The position numbers were made by a program, and so were the translations under genes. Shown one piece after another: positions 35,254-44,254 of a stretch of 64,000 nucleotides of DNA. Under the pieces are notes generated by a model. That model was not told where the DNA came from, did not search any database, and saw only the letters and a program-made list of their open reading frames with translations. This DNA comes from Halalkalibacter wakoensis JCM 9140 (GTDB lineage: Bacteria; Bacillota; Bacilli; Bacillales; Bacillaceae_D), in the NCBI RefSeq assembly GCF_000513095.1, contig NZ_BAUT01000002.1, forward strand, positions 1 through 64,000, in the 5' to 3' direction. Numbering within the stretch: position 1 is the first letter of the stretch; every line of letters begins with the position of its first letter.

Positions 35254-36183
35254 ATGGACCGAAAAAAGCAGTGGTTAATATATGGAATGCTAACATTTGC
35301 TACGAGTACTTGGGGAAGTGCGTTTATTGCAGGGAAAATAGCCATTGAGAGCTTTGAACCTGCTACGATATCTTTTTTGCGTTTTTTTGGAGCAGCTTTG
35401 CTATTGTTTCCAATTATGTGGATAATGGAAAGGGACATTCCAAAGCCGACGAAAAAAGATTGGGGTTTGTTTGCTTTACTAGGTTTAACAGGGATTGCAA
35501 TATACAACATTTGTTTCTTCTTAGCGAGTAAACATGCACCAGTAATCAAAAGCTCACTCTTTATTGCTGCAAATCCGATGTTAATCATGCTCTTGTCTGG
35601 AATCTTTTTAAAAGAGGCCATTTCAAAAAGAAACGTAATTGGGCTTTTGTTGGCATTTGCCGGAGTTGTTACGATCATTACAGAAGGAAATATTATGATG
35701 CTTCTTCGTTTTCAATTTGAACTGATTGATTTCGTCTTATTAGGAGCTGTCATTACATGGGCCTTGTATAGTGTTCTTGGACGAATTGTTTTGCGAAAAT
35801 ATAGCTCAATCGTATCAACGACTTATGCAGTTGGATTTGGAACTTTATTTTTACTTCCCGTGAGCTTACTAGAGAGCCCGTGGGAGCATGTGGCAACAGC
35901 TAGTTGGTCAGCTTGGTTAGCTATTGCTCATATGAGTGTTTTTGTTACAGTTATCGGTTTTATATTATATTATTACGGCATTCAGAAAATTGGTGCTGCT
36001 AAGGCATCGATCTTCATTAATGTTATGCCTGTTTCAGCTGTTATGATGGCGACTGTTTTTCTAGGAGAGGTTTTAACATTTGCCACCGTTATTGGTGCGC
36101 TATTTGTTCTTTGTGGTGTATATGTTGGAACGTCAGTAAAACGCAAGAAGACAGAAGCTCTAGCTCATGCAAAAACAGGTTAA
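35254..36183 (+). CDS. EamA/DMT-family transporter
   Basis: 309 aa, ten membrane segments in two EamA repeats. First repeat begins TFATSTWGSAFIAGKIAIESFEP and contains ISFLRFFGAALLLFP; second begins LLGAVITWALYSVLGRIVLRKYS. Drug/metabolite transporter superfamily, substrate unknown. ATG 35254 follows AAGGGGAAAG. Monocistronic or leading into the AAA+ gene 42 bp later. Confidence 0.92.
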   Translation: MDRKKQWLIYGMLTFATSTWGSAFIAGKIAIESFEPATISFLRFFGAALLLFPIMWIMERDIPKPTKKDWGLFALLGLTGIAIYNICFFLASKHAPVIKSSLFIAANPMLIMLLSGIFLKEAISKRNVIGLLLAFAGVVTIITEGNIMMLLRFQFELIDFVLLGAVITWALYSVLGRIVLRKYSSIVSTTYAVGFGTLFLLPVSLLESPWEHVATASWSAWLAIAHMSVFVTVIGFILYYYGIQKIGAAKASIFINVMPVSAVMMATVFLGEVLTFATVIGALFVLCGVYVGTSVKRKKTEALAHAKTG

Positions 36184-36225
36184 TGATGATAAAATAGGGC
36201 AATGTGTTTTTAGGAAAGTGGTGTA

Positions 36226-38550
36226 ATGATGTTACAAGATCGTTTGAACAAGGAAGAAATAACAGCATGTATTGAAAAATGGGAGCAGGATATTGCGGCG
36301 TTTCATGAAGGGAAAGCTTGGGAGTTATTAGAACAAATTGAAGGAAGAGACGATCAAGAGTTTGTTGTAACGTATCGGGCAAAGTTGTTTGCTATGCTCG
36401 CTTATACTCGTTTTCAACGGACCGAGCAAATGGATCCGTTAGTAGAACGTTGGGTAAAAGAAGCTTTAAAGGGAGATCCGACAAATGTCTTTTCTCATCG
36501 GTTGAAGGTGGAGGCGTTTTTTACATACTTATCGAATGTTCCGATTCCCTCTAAATTCTCCCCTATTCGAGAAACGGATCATAGTGCTGCAAAGAAAAAG
36601 GCTGCTACGGAGTATTATGAACAAGCAACGTCTTTTTTTGAATACATTCATTCATTAGAGGAGCGCTATCTTGCTGCTTTAGAGTCATTGGAGTTTGTGG
36701 AGGACCAAGAGCTAGTGAAGAACTTGAAACAGCTGGTTCAATTGATTGAGGAGCTAAAAGAGCAGTTTCAGTTAATCTTGACTACAGCTGGTCAATATAT
36801 TGATTCCGTATCGAGTGTATATTATTCCGCTTCTCAATTTAATGAAATTGTGACAGCAACGAGAAAGATCACGTCCATCCGTGAAACATGGATTGAATTG
36901 CTATCTGAAAAATGGACAACACAGCAGCGTAAAACAGCTCTTGAAGAATTACATGAAATGGTTGGCCTAACCGATGTGAAAAATCGGGTGAAGCGACTTT
37001 ATCAATATTTGAACTATCAAAAAGAGCGTATACGTCAAGGTTTTCATTCTGTGGATGGTATTAATTTACATATGATTTTAACGGGTAACCCAGGAACAGG
37101 GAAGACCCATTTGGCCAGGTTGATTGCTAAGATATATTATGAGCTTGGTTTACTAGAGCGAGATGAAGTGTATGAAGTGGACCGTAGTCAGTTGGTTGGT
37201 GCATATGTAGGACAAACGGAGGAAAACACAACAAAAGCAATTGAACGTGCAGCAGGTGGAGTTTTGTTTATTGATGAAGCTTATAGTTTGAAACGAGAAG
37301 GTGCGGCGGGAAATGACTATGGACAAACAGCGATTGATACACTGGTCTCTTCCATGACTAGTGGAAAGTATGCGGGCACATTTGCTGTAATACTAGCTGG
37401 CTACCCAAATGAAATGAGACGCTTTCTTCGTTCTAATCCAGGTCTTCGAAGCCGTTTTCCTGAGCAAAATCAAATTGAAATTAGCAACTATTCAATAGAA
37501 GAACTTCTGGAAATAGGTGAAAAAGTTGCTATAGATAATGATTATGTTTTATCAACGCGAGCGAAACAAGCTTGTAGACAGCGAATTGAGAAAGCACAAG
37601 TTGATGAATCATTTGGCAATGCGAGAACGGTAAAAAACATTGTATTAGATGCAATATTTCATAAAGGTTCGACGATCAAGTTGGAACAGACAGAAGCCGA
37701 GGACTTTGTATTCCTTCAAGCGGAAAACTTTGAGTCTAAGGTTGATTCAAAGGAATCACAACGTGCCAAATACGAACTAGAACAGTTAATTGGGCTAGAA
37801 AAAGTCAAGAAGGAAATCATTCATCTTACGTCTTTTGTAGAAATTCAGCAGCTTAGAAGAGAAAAAGGTTTACAGGCGTTACCTTTACAAGTTCACGCTG
37901 TCTTTACAGGTAATCCTGGAACAGGGAAAACAACTGTTGCTAAATTGTATGCCAAAGCACTTAATGAAATGGGGCTCTTAAAAAGAGGACATTTGGTTGT
38001 TGTGTCAAGGGCCGATTTAGTGGCAGGCTATGTAGGCCAAACAGCTGAGAAAACAAAAGAAAAGATTAAAGATGCTCTAGGTGGAGTTTTATTTATTGAT
38101 GAAGCGTACTCACTTTTAACTGATGGACATGGTGGGTTTGGAAAAGAGGCCATTAACACATTGGTTCAAGAAATGACGGAGCATGAAGAAAATCTGGTTG
38201 TTGTTTTGGCTGGTTATAGCAAAGAGATGGATCAACTTTTAAACAGCAATCCTGGGCTTCGTTCAAGATTTAAAAAGCATGTTCATTTTGATGACTATTC
38301 TAGAGACGAACTAGTACAAATGATGGAAAAACGTGGTGAGAAAATAGGGTATTTTTTTACAAATGCAGCTAAGGAGCAATTGAGCGAGCAATTGGCAGAA
38401 CAGGGACATCCGAGTAATGGACGTTATGCAATGGATTTATTTGACCGAATTGTTCAAGCTCAAGCGTTACGATTAATTAATCAGAATGATGTGAATGAAG
38501 AACAGTTAACGATCCTTGAAAAAGTAGATGTAGAAAATGTTCAGTTCTAA
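36226..38550 (+). CDS. tandem CbbX/SpoVK-type AAA+ ATPase
   Basis: 774 aa. N-terminal helical region (about 1-235), then two AAA+ modules of the CbxX/CfqX group: first Walker A TGNPGTGKTHLARL (about 285-298) with GVLFIDEAYSLKREG, second TGNPGTGKTTVAKL (about 560-573) with GVLFIDEAYSLLTDG. Both have the pore-like RADLVAGYVGQT or RSQLVGAYVGQT segment and SNPGLRSRF arginine-finger region. Both ATP sites look intact. SpoVK, a single-module relative, acts in spore maturation; the double form occurs in bacilli and its job is not known to me. Probably hexameric remodelling enzyme. Confidence 0.9.
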   Translation: MMLQDRLNKEEITACIEKWEQDIAAFHEGKAWELLEQIEGRDDQEFVVTYRAKLFAMLAYTRFQRTEQMDPLVERWVKEALKGDPTNVFSHRLKVEAFFTYLSNVPIPSKFSPIRETDHSAAKKKAATEYYEQATSFFEYIHSLEERYLAALESLEFVEDQELVKNLKQLVQLIEELKEQFQLILTTAGQYIDSVSSVYYSASQFNEIVTATRKITSIRETWIELLSEKWTTQQRKTALEELHEMVGLTDVKNRVKRLYQYLNYQKERIRQGFHSVDGINLHMILTGNPGTGKTHLARLIAKIYYELGLLERDEVYEVDRSQLVGAYVGQTEENTTKAIERAAGGVLFIDEAYSLKREGAAGNDYGQTAIDTLVSSMTSGKYAGTFAVILAGYPNEMRRFLRSNPGLRSRFPEQNQIEISNYSIEELLEIGEKVAIDNDYVLSTRAKQACRQRIEKAQVDESFGNARTVKNIVLDAIFHKGSTIKLEQTEAEDFVFLQAENFESKVDSKESQRAKYELEQLIGLEKVKKEIIHLTSFVEIQQLRREKGLQALPLQVHAVFTGNPGTGKTTVAKLYAKALNEMGLLKRGHLVVVSRADLVAGYVGQTAEKTKEKIKDALGGVLFIDEAYSLLTDGHGGFGKEAINTLVQEMTEHEENLVVVLAGYSKEMDQLLNSNPGLRSRFKKHVHFDDYSRDELVQMMEKRGEKIGYFFTNAAKEQLSEQLAEQGHPSNGRYAMDLFDRIVQAQALRLINQNDVNEEQLTILEKVDVENVQF

Positions 38551-38553
38551 GAA

Positions 38554-38991
38554 GTGAAAGGTGGGAGGAATTTGTTTATATCAAAAAGAGAAATTCAGGT
38601 ATTATACGCTGATACGGATATGATGGGTGTTATATATCATGCAAATTATTTAAAATATTTTGAGCTAGGGCGCGGGGGATTGGTCGAAGATGTTGGATAT
38701 AGCTATATAGAGATGGAAGACCAAGGATTTTTTGCCCCTGTATATGATGTGACAGCAACGTACAAAAAACCAATTCGCTATGGAGATCGTGCTTTTGTCT
38801 ATACATGGGTAGAACGCAATGATGGGATTAAAACGGTTTATGGGTATCGTATTGTCAATGAGAGAGAGGATGTATGTGTTGAGGGTACAACGACACATAT
38901 TATTGTAAAAAAAGAGACCTTTAAGCCGACAGCGTTTAAAAAGGCATTTCCTGAATGGTTTCTAAAATATGAAGAAATAAAGAAAAAGTAG
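38554..38991 (+). CDS. yneP: YbgC/YneP-type acyl-CoA thioesterase
   Basis: 145 aa as drawn from GTG 38554; a TTG at 38572 (MFISKREIQV) is equally possible although GGGAGG is then only three bases away. Hotdog-fold motif YADTDMMGVIYHANYLKYFELGR with the catalytic Asp of the 4-hydroxybenzoyl-CoA thioesterase group. Starts three bases after the AAA+ stop, so likely co-transcribed. Neighbour of tlp and yneQ as in B. subtilis. Confidence 0.88.
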   Translation: MKGGRNLFISKREIQVLYADTDMMGVIYHANYLKYFELGRGGLVEDVGYSYIEMEDQGFFAPVYDVTATYKKPIRYGDRAFVYTWVERNDGIKTVYGYRIVNEREDVCVEGTTTHIIVKKETFKPTAFKKAFPEWFLKYEEIKKK

Positions 38992-39063
38992 ATCAGGGTG
39001 AATAAGTCGTTTTTCGTTATCCATACTAAGCTTGCAAGTATAACATCAAAAGGGGTAATGAAT

Positions 39064-39300
39064 ATGGCTAAACCTGATAATCGTAATGACAATGTTGAAA
39101 AACTTCAACAAATGAAGGAAAACACTAAACATAATATCGAAGCCGCAGAAGAATCTGTTGCACATACGGATATGAAGGAAGAGCAGAAGCACATCATAAA
39201 GGAAAAGAACCAACGTCGTAAAGAAAGCATCCAAGCCTTTGATGCTGAAATTGCGGATGAGATGCAAGCTCGAAAAAACGGCTACCAAGATGAAAAATAG
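39064..39300 (+). CDS. tlp: small acid-soluble spore protein Tlp
   Basis: 78 aa from ATG 39064, nine bases after AAAAGGGG; ATG 39058 is too close to that site. MAKPDNRNDNVEKLQQMKEN, IEAAEESV and KEKNQRRKESIQAFDAEIADE plus RKNGYQDE are the Tlp signature. Forespore-made minor SASP. Own terminator follows. Confidence 0.92.
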   Translation: MAKPDNRNDNVEKLQQMKENTKHNIEAAEESVAHTDMKEEQKHIIKEKNQRRKESIQAFDAEIADEMQARKNGYQDEK

Positions 39301-39306
39301 AATTAG

Positions 39307-39338
39307 AAAACGCCTGGATGATTCCAGGCGTTTTATTG
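39307..39338 (+). terminator. terminator after tlp
   Basis: Perfect 11-bp stem AAAACGCCTGG (39307-39317) and CCAGGCGTTTT (39324-39334). Confidence 0.93.
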
Positions 39339-39505
39339 TTTTAAAAGAATAAACATGTTGGCAAATTTCTCAAGCGAGTTGATATTGTTTTTTCAGCCAT
39401 GTAAGAAGGGTAGAAGGATATACTACGATCGTGATAAAATTGGATAAATATCAACAAATTAACAACTATGATATAATCAAGCCAAACAACATGATAGGTG
39501 ATCAG

Positions 39506-39817
39506 ATGGCTTTCGGAATTACGAGACAAGCACTAACAGAATGGAAACAATTAGCAGGCCAAGGTGAGATCGCTTTTTTAACTCACTTTTGGTTGGATGA
39601 ACGATTTCCTACCTGCACGTCTGTAACAAAAGTTGGCTGTTCTAATGTAAGTAAGCTTGAGAAATGGGGAGCAAAATATGGGTTGAAACCAGAATGGATT
39701 CACCGCAGAGACAAATACCCTCATTTTGACTTACTTGGTGACATGCAAAGAGAAATACTAAAAAAAGAAGGATTAGAAGGCCAGCTAATAAATTTAGGTT
39801 ATTCAATCCGTCAATAG
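39506..39817 (+). CDS. yneQ: YneQ family protein
   Basis: 103 aa from ATG 39506 (AGGTGAT upstream; the frame extends back to 39431 without a ribosome site). MAFGITRQALTEWKQLAGQG then EIAFLTHFWLDERFPTCTSVTKVGC and PEWIHRRDKYPHFDLLGDMQREIL match YneQ of bacilli, function unknown. Conserved Cys and His residues are present. Precedes nadE by 46 bp. Confidence 0.85.
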   Translation: MAFGITRQALTEWKQLAGQGEIAFLTHFWLDERFPTCTSVTKVGCSNVSKLEKWGAKYGLKPEWIHRRDKYPHFDLLGDMQREILKKEGLEGQLINLGYSIRQ

Positions 39818-39863
39818 GGTTTTCTTCAATGAGGAAAATGTAAACACGATAGGAGGATTTATT

Positions 39864-40693
39864 ATGGTTACACAAAAAGAGATCATGGACGATTTACAAA
39901 CGACATCATCGGTTGTTCCGAAAGAACAAATTCGTAAGCGTGTCGACTTTTTAAAAGATTACTTACTACATACAAATGCAAATGGATACGTCCTTGGAAT
40001 ATCCGGAGGGCAAGATTCAACACTTGCTGGAAAGTTAGCTCAGGTGGCTATTCATGAACTAAATGAAGAACAAGAAGAAAAAACATATTCGTTTTATGCA
40101 GTAAGACTCCCATATGGTGAGCAAAAAGATGAAGCAGATGCTCAAGATGCGCTTCGTTTTATTGAACCAACAAAGGCGATTACGGTTAATATTAAGGCTG
40201 CCGTTGATGCATCCGTTGAAGCTTTAAACAAGCAACAGGTGGAGAGGAGTTATCTGACTTCAATAAAGGAAATACAAAAGCACGTGAACGGATGAAATCT
40301 CAATATGATTTAGCCGCTCATTTTGGCTGTCTTGTCATTGGTACCGATCATGCAGCTGAAGCCGTCACTGGATTTTTCACAAAACATGGGGACGGAGCTT
40401 GTGATATAGCGCCATTGTTTGGACTGACGAAAAGGCAAGGAAAGGCATTGTTAATGGAATTAGGAGCACCAGAACATTTATACAAAAAAGCTCCAACAGC
40501 TGATTTAGAAGATGATAAGCCAGGTCTTCCAGATGAAGTAGCACTTGGCATGACTTATGAGAATTTAGATGATTATTTAGAAGGAAAGCAAGTTGAATCT
40601 GACATTGCGAAAAAAATAGAGACACGCTATTCCAACACAGAACATAAACGACAACTTCCGGTTACGATTTATGATACATGGTGGAATTCATAG
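39864..40693 (+). pseudogene. nadE: NAD synthetase NadE, frameshifted
   Basis: Ammonia-dependent NAD+ synthetase split in two frames. First part: KDYLLHTNANGYVLGISGGQDSTLAGKLAQ (ATP-pyrophosphatase SGGxDS motif), AVRLPYGEQKDEADAQDAL. After about 40235 the frame must change to give [22 protein letters not shown], then [25 protein letters not shown] and [13 protein letters not shown]. One missing A in CAAACA (now CAACA) restores one 275-aa protein of normal length with every motif. NadE is normally essential, so a sequencing error is more likely than a true pseudogene. Confidence 0.9.
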
Positions 40694-40774
40694 TCATAAA
40701 TTAACACTTTTCATCATACCTTAATTCGAACATCTCAAACGTTTAAGAATGAACAGGGTTAAGGAGAGAGAAAG

Positions 40775-41239
40775 ATGAAAACGAAAGTTATCTTGTTAGT
40801 TGGTTTATGTACGTGTTTACTGTCACTTGTTGGGATGTACTACGTTTTTGATTCAAGCAAAGAAATGACAAATGCGCAGACAATTATAGAAGATGAGCAA
40901 ACAAAGGCAATTCGTGATTTGGAAATTACGCTAAACGGAGTACGTACAGAAGAATCAAATGATTCTAACTCTCATTATGTTATCGTTGATTTGACATTCA
41001 AAAACAATCGTGAAACCGTTTATGAGGCGTCAACTTTTAAAATAACATTAGTAGACGATGAGAACTTCGCTCATAGTGTAACAACCTCAATTGAAACGAA
41101 AGGAATTCTTGGTGGTCAGTTACACCCTTCTCGAACAAATAGAGGAGAAGTAGCATTCTTCGTTCCAAAAGCAAATCAATATGAACTTGTTTACACAGAT
41201 CATTTGCGAACAGGACAAGTTACGTGGCCAGTAAGATAG
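40775..41239 (+). CDS. membrane-anchored DUF4352-type extracellular protein
   Basis: 154 aa. N-terminal hydrophobic segment (4-24) serves as signal anchor; no lipobox Cys in position. The rest is an immunoglobulin-like beta domain, LEITLNGVRTEESND, YVIVDLTFKNNRETVYEASTFKITLVDDENF and GEVAFFVPKANQYELVYTD, matching DUF4352/telokin-like domains. AAGGAGAGAG before ATG 40775. Followed by the PHP gene eight bases later. Role unknown. Confidence 0.8.
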   Translation: MKTKVILLVGLCTCLLSLVGMYYVFDSSKEMTNAQTIIEDEQTKAIRDLEITLNGVRTEESNDSNSHYVIVDLTFKNNRETVYEASTFKITLVDDENFAHSVTTSIETKGILGGQLHPSRTNRGEVAFFVPKANQYELVYTDHLRTGQVTWPVR

Positions 41240-41255
41240 AGAAGGAATGAGTAAT

Positions 41256-42110
41256 TTGAAAAATAGTGATCTTCATATGCATTCAACTGCTTCAGATGGT
41301 GGATATTCACCATCTGAATTAATGCAAAAATGCAAGCGAGAAAATTTAGAGATAGTCTCATTGACAGACCATGATAGCGTAGATGGAATCAATGAGGCAA
41401 TACGGGTAGGAACGGAACTCGGAATGGTCGTTATTCCTGGAATTGAGTTCTCTACAAAGCATAAAGGAAAGAGTGTTCATATATTGGGCTATCAATTCGA
41501 TTGGAAAAATGAGGAGCTATGTGCAATGCTAGCAGAGCAAAAACAATTGCGTAAAGAACGCCTTCATTCCATTATCAAACGATTAGCAGCAGTTGATGTA
41601 CACATTTTGCCAAATGATGTATTAAAGCATGTTGATGGCGGTAGTATTGGTAGGCCGCATGTCGCTAAAGCACTCATTGAAGCTGGATATGTGAAAGATG
41701 TAGCGGAAGCATTTGACCTTTATTTAGCAGAGGACAAGCCCGGGTACGTTGAAAAGTCAAAAGAAATGTCTGTTAAAGAAGCTATTAATTGGATCCATCA
41801 AACAGGTGGAATGGCAATTGTCGCCCATCCTGTTTATTACGATTTGGATGAAGAGCTATATCATTGGGTGAAAGAGTGGAGATTGGACGGAATTGAAGTG
41901 TATCATCGTGATCATGACGTTGAAGCCGTGATGCGTTACGAACAAATTTGCGACAACATCGAATCTGAACTAAAAACGACATTATATCGAACGGGCGGAT
42001 CGGATTTCCATCATGAAGAGTATGGACGAGTTCCTGAACCTCTAGGGATAACAAGGGTGGCCAATCATTTGGCTCAGGCACTGATTAAACGTGATCCTAG
42101 CTATAAATAA
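41256..42110 (+). CDS. PHP-domain phosphoesterase (YciV/RNase AM-like)
   Basis: 284 aa from TTG 41256, since AGAAGGA (41240-41246) is nine bases upstream; ATG 41247 abuts that site. PHP motif 1 SDLHMHSTASDGGYSP, motif 2 LTDHDSVDGI, then GIEFSTKHKGKSVHILGY, GRPHVAKAL and C-terminal IVAHPVYYD and GSDFHHEE, giving a three-metal His/Asp site. Related enzymes remove 3'-phosphates from nucleotides or 5'-mononucleotides from RNA (RNase AM). Cytosolic. Confidence 0.9.
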   Translation: MKNSDLHMHSTASDGGYSPSELMQKCKRENLEIVSLTDHDSVDGINEAIRVGTELGMVVIPGIEFSTKHKGKSVHILGYQFDWKNEELCAMLAEQKQLRKERLHSIIKRLAAVDVHILPNDVLKHVDGGSIGRPHVAKALIEAGYVKDVAEAFDLYLAEDKPGYVEKSKEMSVKEAINWIHQTGGMAIVAHPVYYDLDEELYHWVKEWRLDGIEVYHRDHDVEAVMRYEQICDNIESELKTTLYRTGGSDFHHEEYGRVPEPLGITRVANHLAQALIKRDPSYK

Positions 42111-42116
42111 TGGAAT

Positions 42117-42156
42117 AAAGGGTTGCCAAAGGAGTGAACCTTTGAAGCAACCCTTT
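42117..42156. terminator. bidirectional terminator
   Basis: AAAGGGTTGC (42117-42126) and GCAACCCTTT (42147-42156) between the convergent PHP and RNase H-like genes, then TTATTATT. Confidence 0.85.
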
Positions 42157-42161
42157 TATTA

Positions 42162-42821
42162 TTAGATTTTTTCGATTACACTTTCTATTTTTGTGCCCTC
42201 AAGTGCTTGAGTGGCTAATTGGTCTGCCTCTTTATTTAAGCTCCGATCAATAAGCTCAAATTGTAAGGATAATCCATGTTTGCTTGCTAGCTCCTCAATT
42301 CGATCAAGCCATTTTGAATAATGTTCTTCGTAACATGGCCATTCTCCCGATGCTTGATTGACTACAATCATTGAGTCTGAATAAATGTGAATGGTTTGAT
42401 GGTGGACGTCCATTTCTTCTAATTGGCGAAGCAACCGATAAAGGGCAGCATATTCCGCTTCGTTATTGTCTTCAATTAGATCAAATGTATCATTCAACCT
42501 AACTCGCCATTTTTTATTATTTTGTTGAAAGTAGACAGCAAGTCCGATGCCTGTTTGCCTTGTAGCAACATCATAGCCTCCATCTATGTATGCAACCAGA
42601 TCATGAGGTTCCGTTTCGAATTGTTTTATAAACTTGATAAGCTCCTTTTTGGTCCAAGACGAATCATGATCATCTAAAAATTCAATGCTTTTTAACCGAC
42701 CCGTCTTTTCAAGATCATCATGTAGCATGATGGCTTGTTGGACAGACATCCAGTCCGACTTCATAAAAAATGATTGCTTTGTTTTTGCGGGTACGTAATA
42801 CCATTCAAGTCTAATTTTCAA
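42162..42821 (-). CDS. RNase H-like (YpeP/YpdQ-type) protein
   Basis: 219 aa from TTG 42821; AGAGGTG lies six bases upstream, and the GTG at 42830 is part of that site. N-terminal 75 residues (RLEWYYVPAKTKQSFFMKSD) form a lead domain; the rest is an RNase HI fold: VAYIDGGYDVATRQTGIGLAV (first Asp), EDNNEAEYAALYRLLRQLE (Glu), IYSDSMIVVNQASGEW (Asp) and LNKEADQLATQAL (last Asp). All four acidic residues look present. May degrade RNA in hybrids; function in bacilli not settled. Confidence 0.88.
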   Translation of the reverse strand: MKIRLEWYYVPAKTKQSFFMKSDWMSVQQAIMLHDDLEKTGRLKSIEFLDDHDSSWTKKELIKFIKQFETEPHDLVAYIDGGYDVATRQTGIGLAVYFQQNNKKWRVRLNDTFDLIEDNNEAEYAALYRLLRQLEEMDVHHQTIHIYSDSMIVVNQASGEWPCYEEHYSKWLDRIEELASKHGLSLQFELIDRSLNKEADQLATQALEGTKIESVIEKI

Positions 42822-42998
42822 TGAAATCACCTCTTATATAGGCTAAGATAATTGCAGAATTTCTTGATTCATGATAAGTTAAATTATCTAAATGTTACGT
42901 TATTTCACATGCTTTATGATCTTATCATAAACTAGTATGTTGACAACACCGTATTTACATACAAGCCTTATACGTATTTTACAAAGGAGATCATCATT

Positions 42999-43919
42999 AT
43001 GCCTATTAAAATTCCTGATCATTTGCCTGCAAAAGAAATATTAAATGCAGAAAACATATTTGTGATGGACGAGAGCAGGGCTTATTCCCAAGATATTCGT
43101 CCACTACATATTGTCATTCTTAATTTAATGCCTATTAAAGAAACGACTGAATCTCAGCTGTTACGCCTACTAGGAAACAGTCCTTTACAAGTAGAAGTTT
43201 CTTTTTTATATCCAAATACACATGTGTCAAAAAATACATCCCATGAGCATTTATCGATGTTTTACAAAACGTTCGATGAAATTAAATCGAAGAAATTCGA
43301 TGGAATGATTATTACAGGGGCTCCTATTGAAATGCTTGACTTTGAGGCAGTTGATTATTGGGAGGAATTGAAAGAGATTATGAACTGGAGCGTTGACAAT
43401 GTTACTTCAACGTTGCATATTTGTTGGGGTGCACAGGCTGGATTGTACCACCATTATGGAATTCATAAATATCCATTACAAGCAAAGAAATTCGGAGTTT
43501 TTTACCACACAATCGAAAAACAAAATGTTAAGTTGCTTCGTGGTTTTGATGATGAGTACTTAGCACCTCATTCTAGACATACGGAAGTACGCCAAGAAGA
43601 CATTGAACAAGTGAATGATTTGGAAATTCTTAGCCTTTCAGAAGAGGCTGGGGTTTATATTGTTGGGTCAAGAAATGGAAAACAAATATTTGTTATGGGG
43701 CATTCAGAATATGATGTTTGTACATTACAAGAGGAATATGAAAGGGATAAAGGAAAAGGTCTCGAAATTGAATTGCCACACAATTACTTTCCCAATGACA
43801 ATGATCAAAAACTTCCTCGTCTTCGCTGGCGGGCTCATTCAAATTTACTGTTTTCAAATTGGTTAAATTACTACGTGTATCAAGAAACGCCTTATGATTT
43901 AGGCAATCATAAAGAATAA
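42999..43919 (+). CDS. metA: homoserine O-acyltransferase MetA
   Basis: 306 aa. [49 protein letters not shown] and [16 protein letters not shown] with the nucleophile Cys (about 142), [14 protein letters not shown] and the catalytic His/Glu further on. First step of methionine synthesis; bacillus MetA proteins usually use acetyl-CoA although annotated as succinyltransferases. AAAGGAGATC before ATG 42999. The 170-bp leader has no SAM riboswitch that I can see. Confidence 0.95.
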   Translation: MPIKIPDHLPAKEILNAENIFVMDESRAYSQDIRPLHIVILNLMPIKETTESQLLRLLGNSPLQVEVSFLYPNTHVSKNTSHEHLSMFYKTFDEIKSKKFDGMIITGAPIEMLDFEAVDYWEELKEIMNWSVDNVTSTLHICWGAQAGLYHHYGIHKYPLQAKKFGVFYHTIEKQNVKLLRGFDDEYLAPHSRHTEVRQEDIEQVNDLEILSLSEEAGVYIVGSRNGKQIFVMGHSEYDVCTLQEEYERDKGKGLEIELPHNYFPNDNDQKLPRLRWRAHSNLLFSNWLNYYVYQETPYDLGNHKE

Positions 43920-43922
43920 AAT

Positions 43923-43971
43923 AGAGGGTGTGACGCAAGGTCTAATGTAAACTTTGTGTCACATCCTCTTT
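43923..43971 (+). terminator. terminator after metA
   Basis: AGAGGGTGTGACGCAA (43923-43938) pairs with TTGTGTCACATCCTCTT (43954-43970), one or two mismatches, then TG TTT. Confidence 0.8.
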
Positions 43972-44254
43972 GTTTAAGCAAATAGCTTATCCCTATAGAG
44001 AAAGTTCTTTTTTGAACTCCCCCTAAAAATTTTATTGCTTGCCATTTGCCGTTTGCTACTTGCTAGTACAGTTCGATTCATGTGAATCAGAACATTTTTT
44101 GTTTGAATATTCGAATGATTCGAAGTTGTCTATTCTCACTTATTTCGGGAACCTATGATATAATAAAATTTGGCTATCTAGAGATTTGTTATTGCTAGTC
44201 AATGAGTGTTTCGATCATTGATAGCAAGTCTTTTTAGTGGAGGTGTGTTTTAAG
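43972..44254. other. non-coding gap before the EAL gene
   Basis: About 280 bp without a gene. Contains five TTGC units at 7-base or 4-base spacing (44035-44063), a possible -10 TATAAT at about 44158, and a hairpin with TTGCTA/TCAATGA (44192-44205) pairing with TCATTGA/TAGCAA (44215-44227) followed by TCTTTTT, which could end or attenuate transcription right before the EAL ribosome site. Confidence 0.45.

Noticed and set aside
35160-35678. 172-aa minus-strand ORF
   Set aside because: Antisense to the EamA transporter gene, with no ribosome site.
42831-42998. SAM riboswitch upstream of metA
   Set aside because: The leader is only about 170 bp and lacks the four-helix SAM-I pattern and a terminator.
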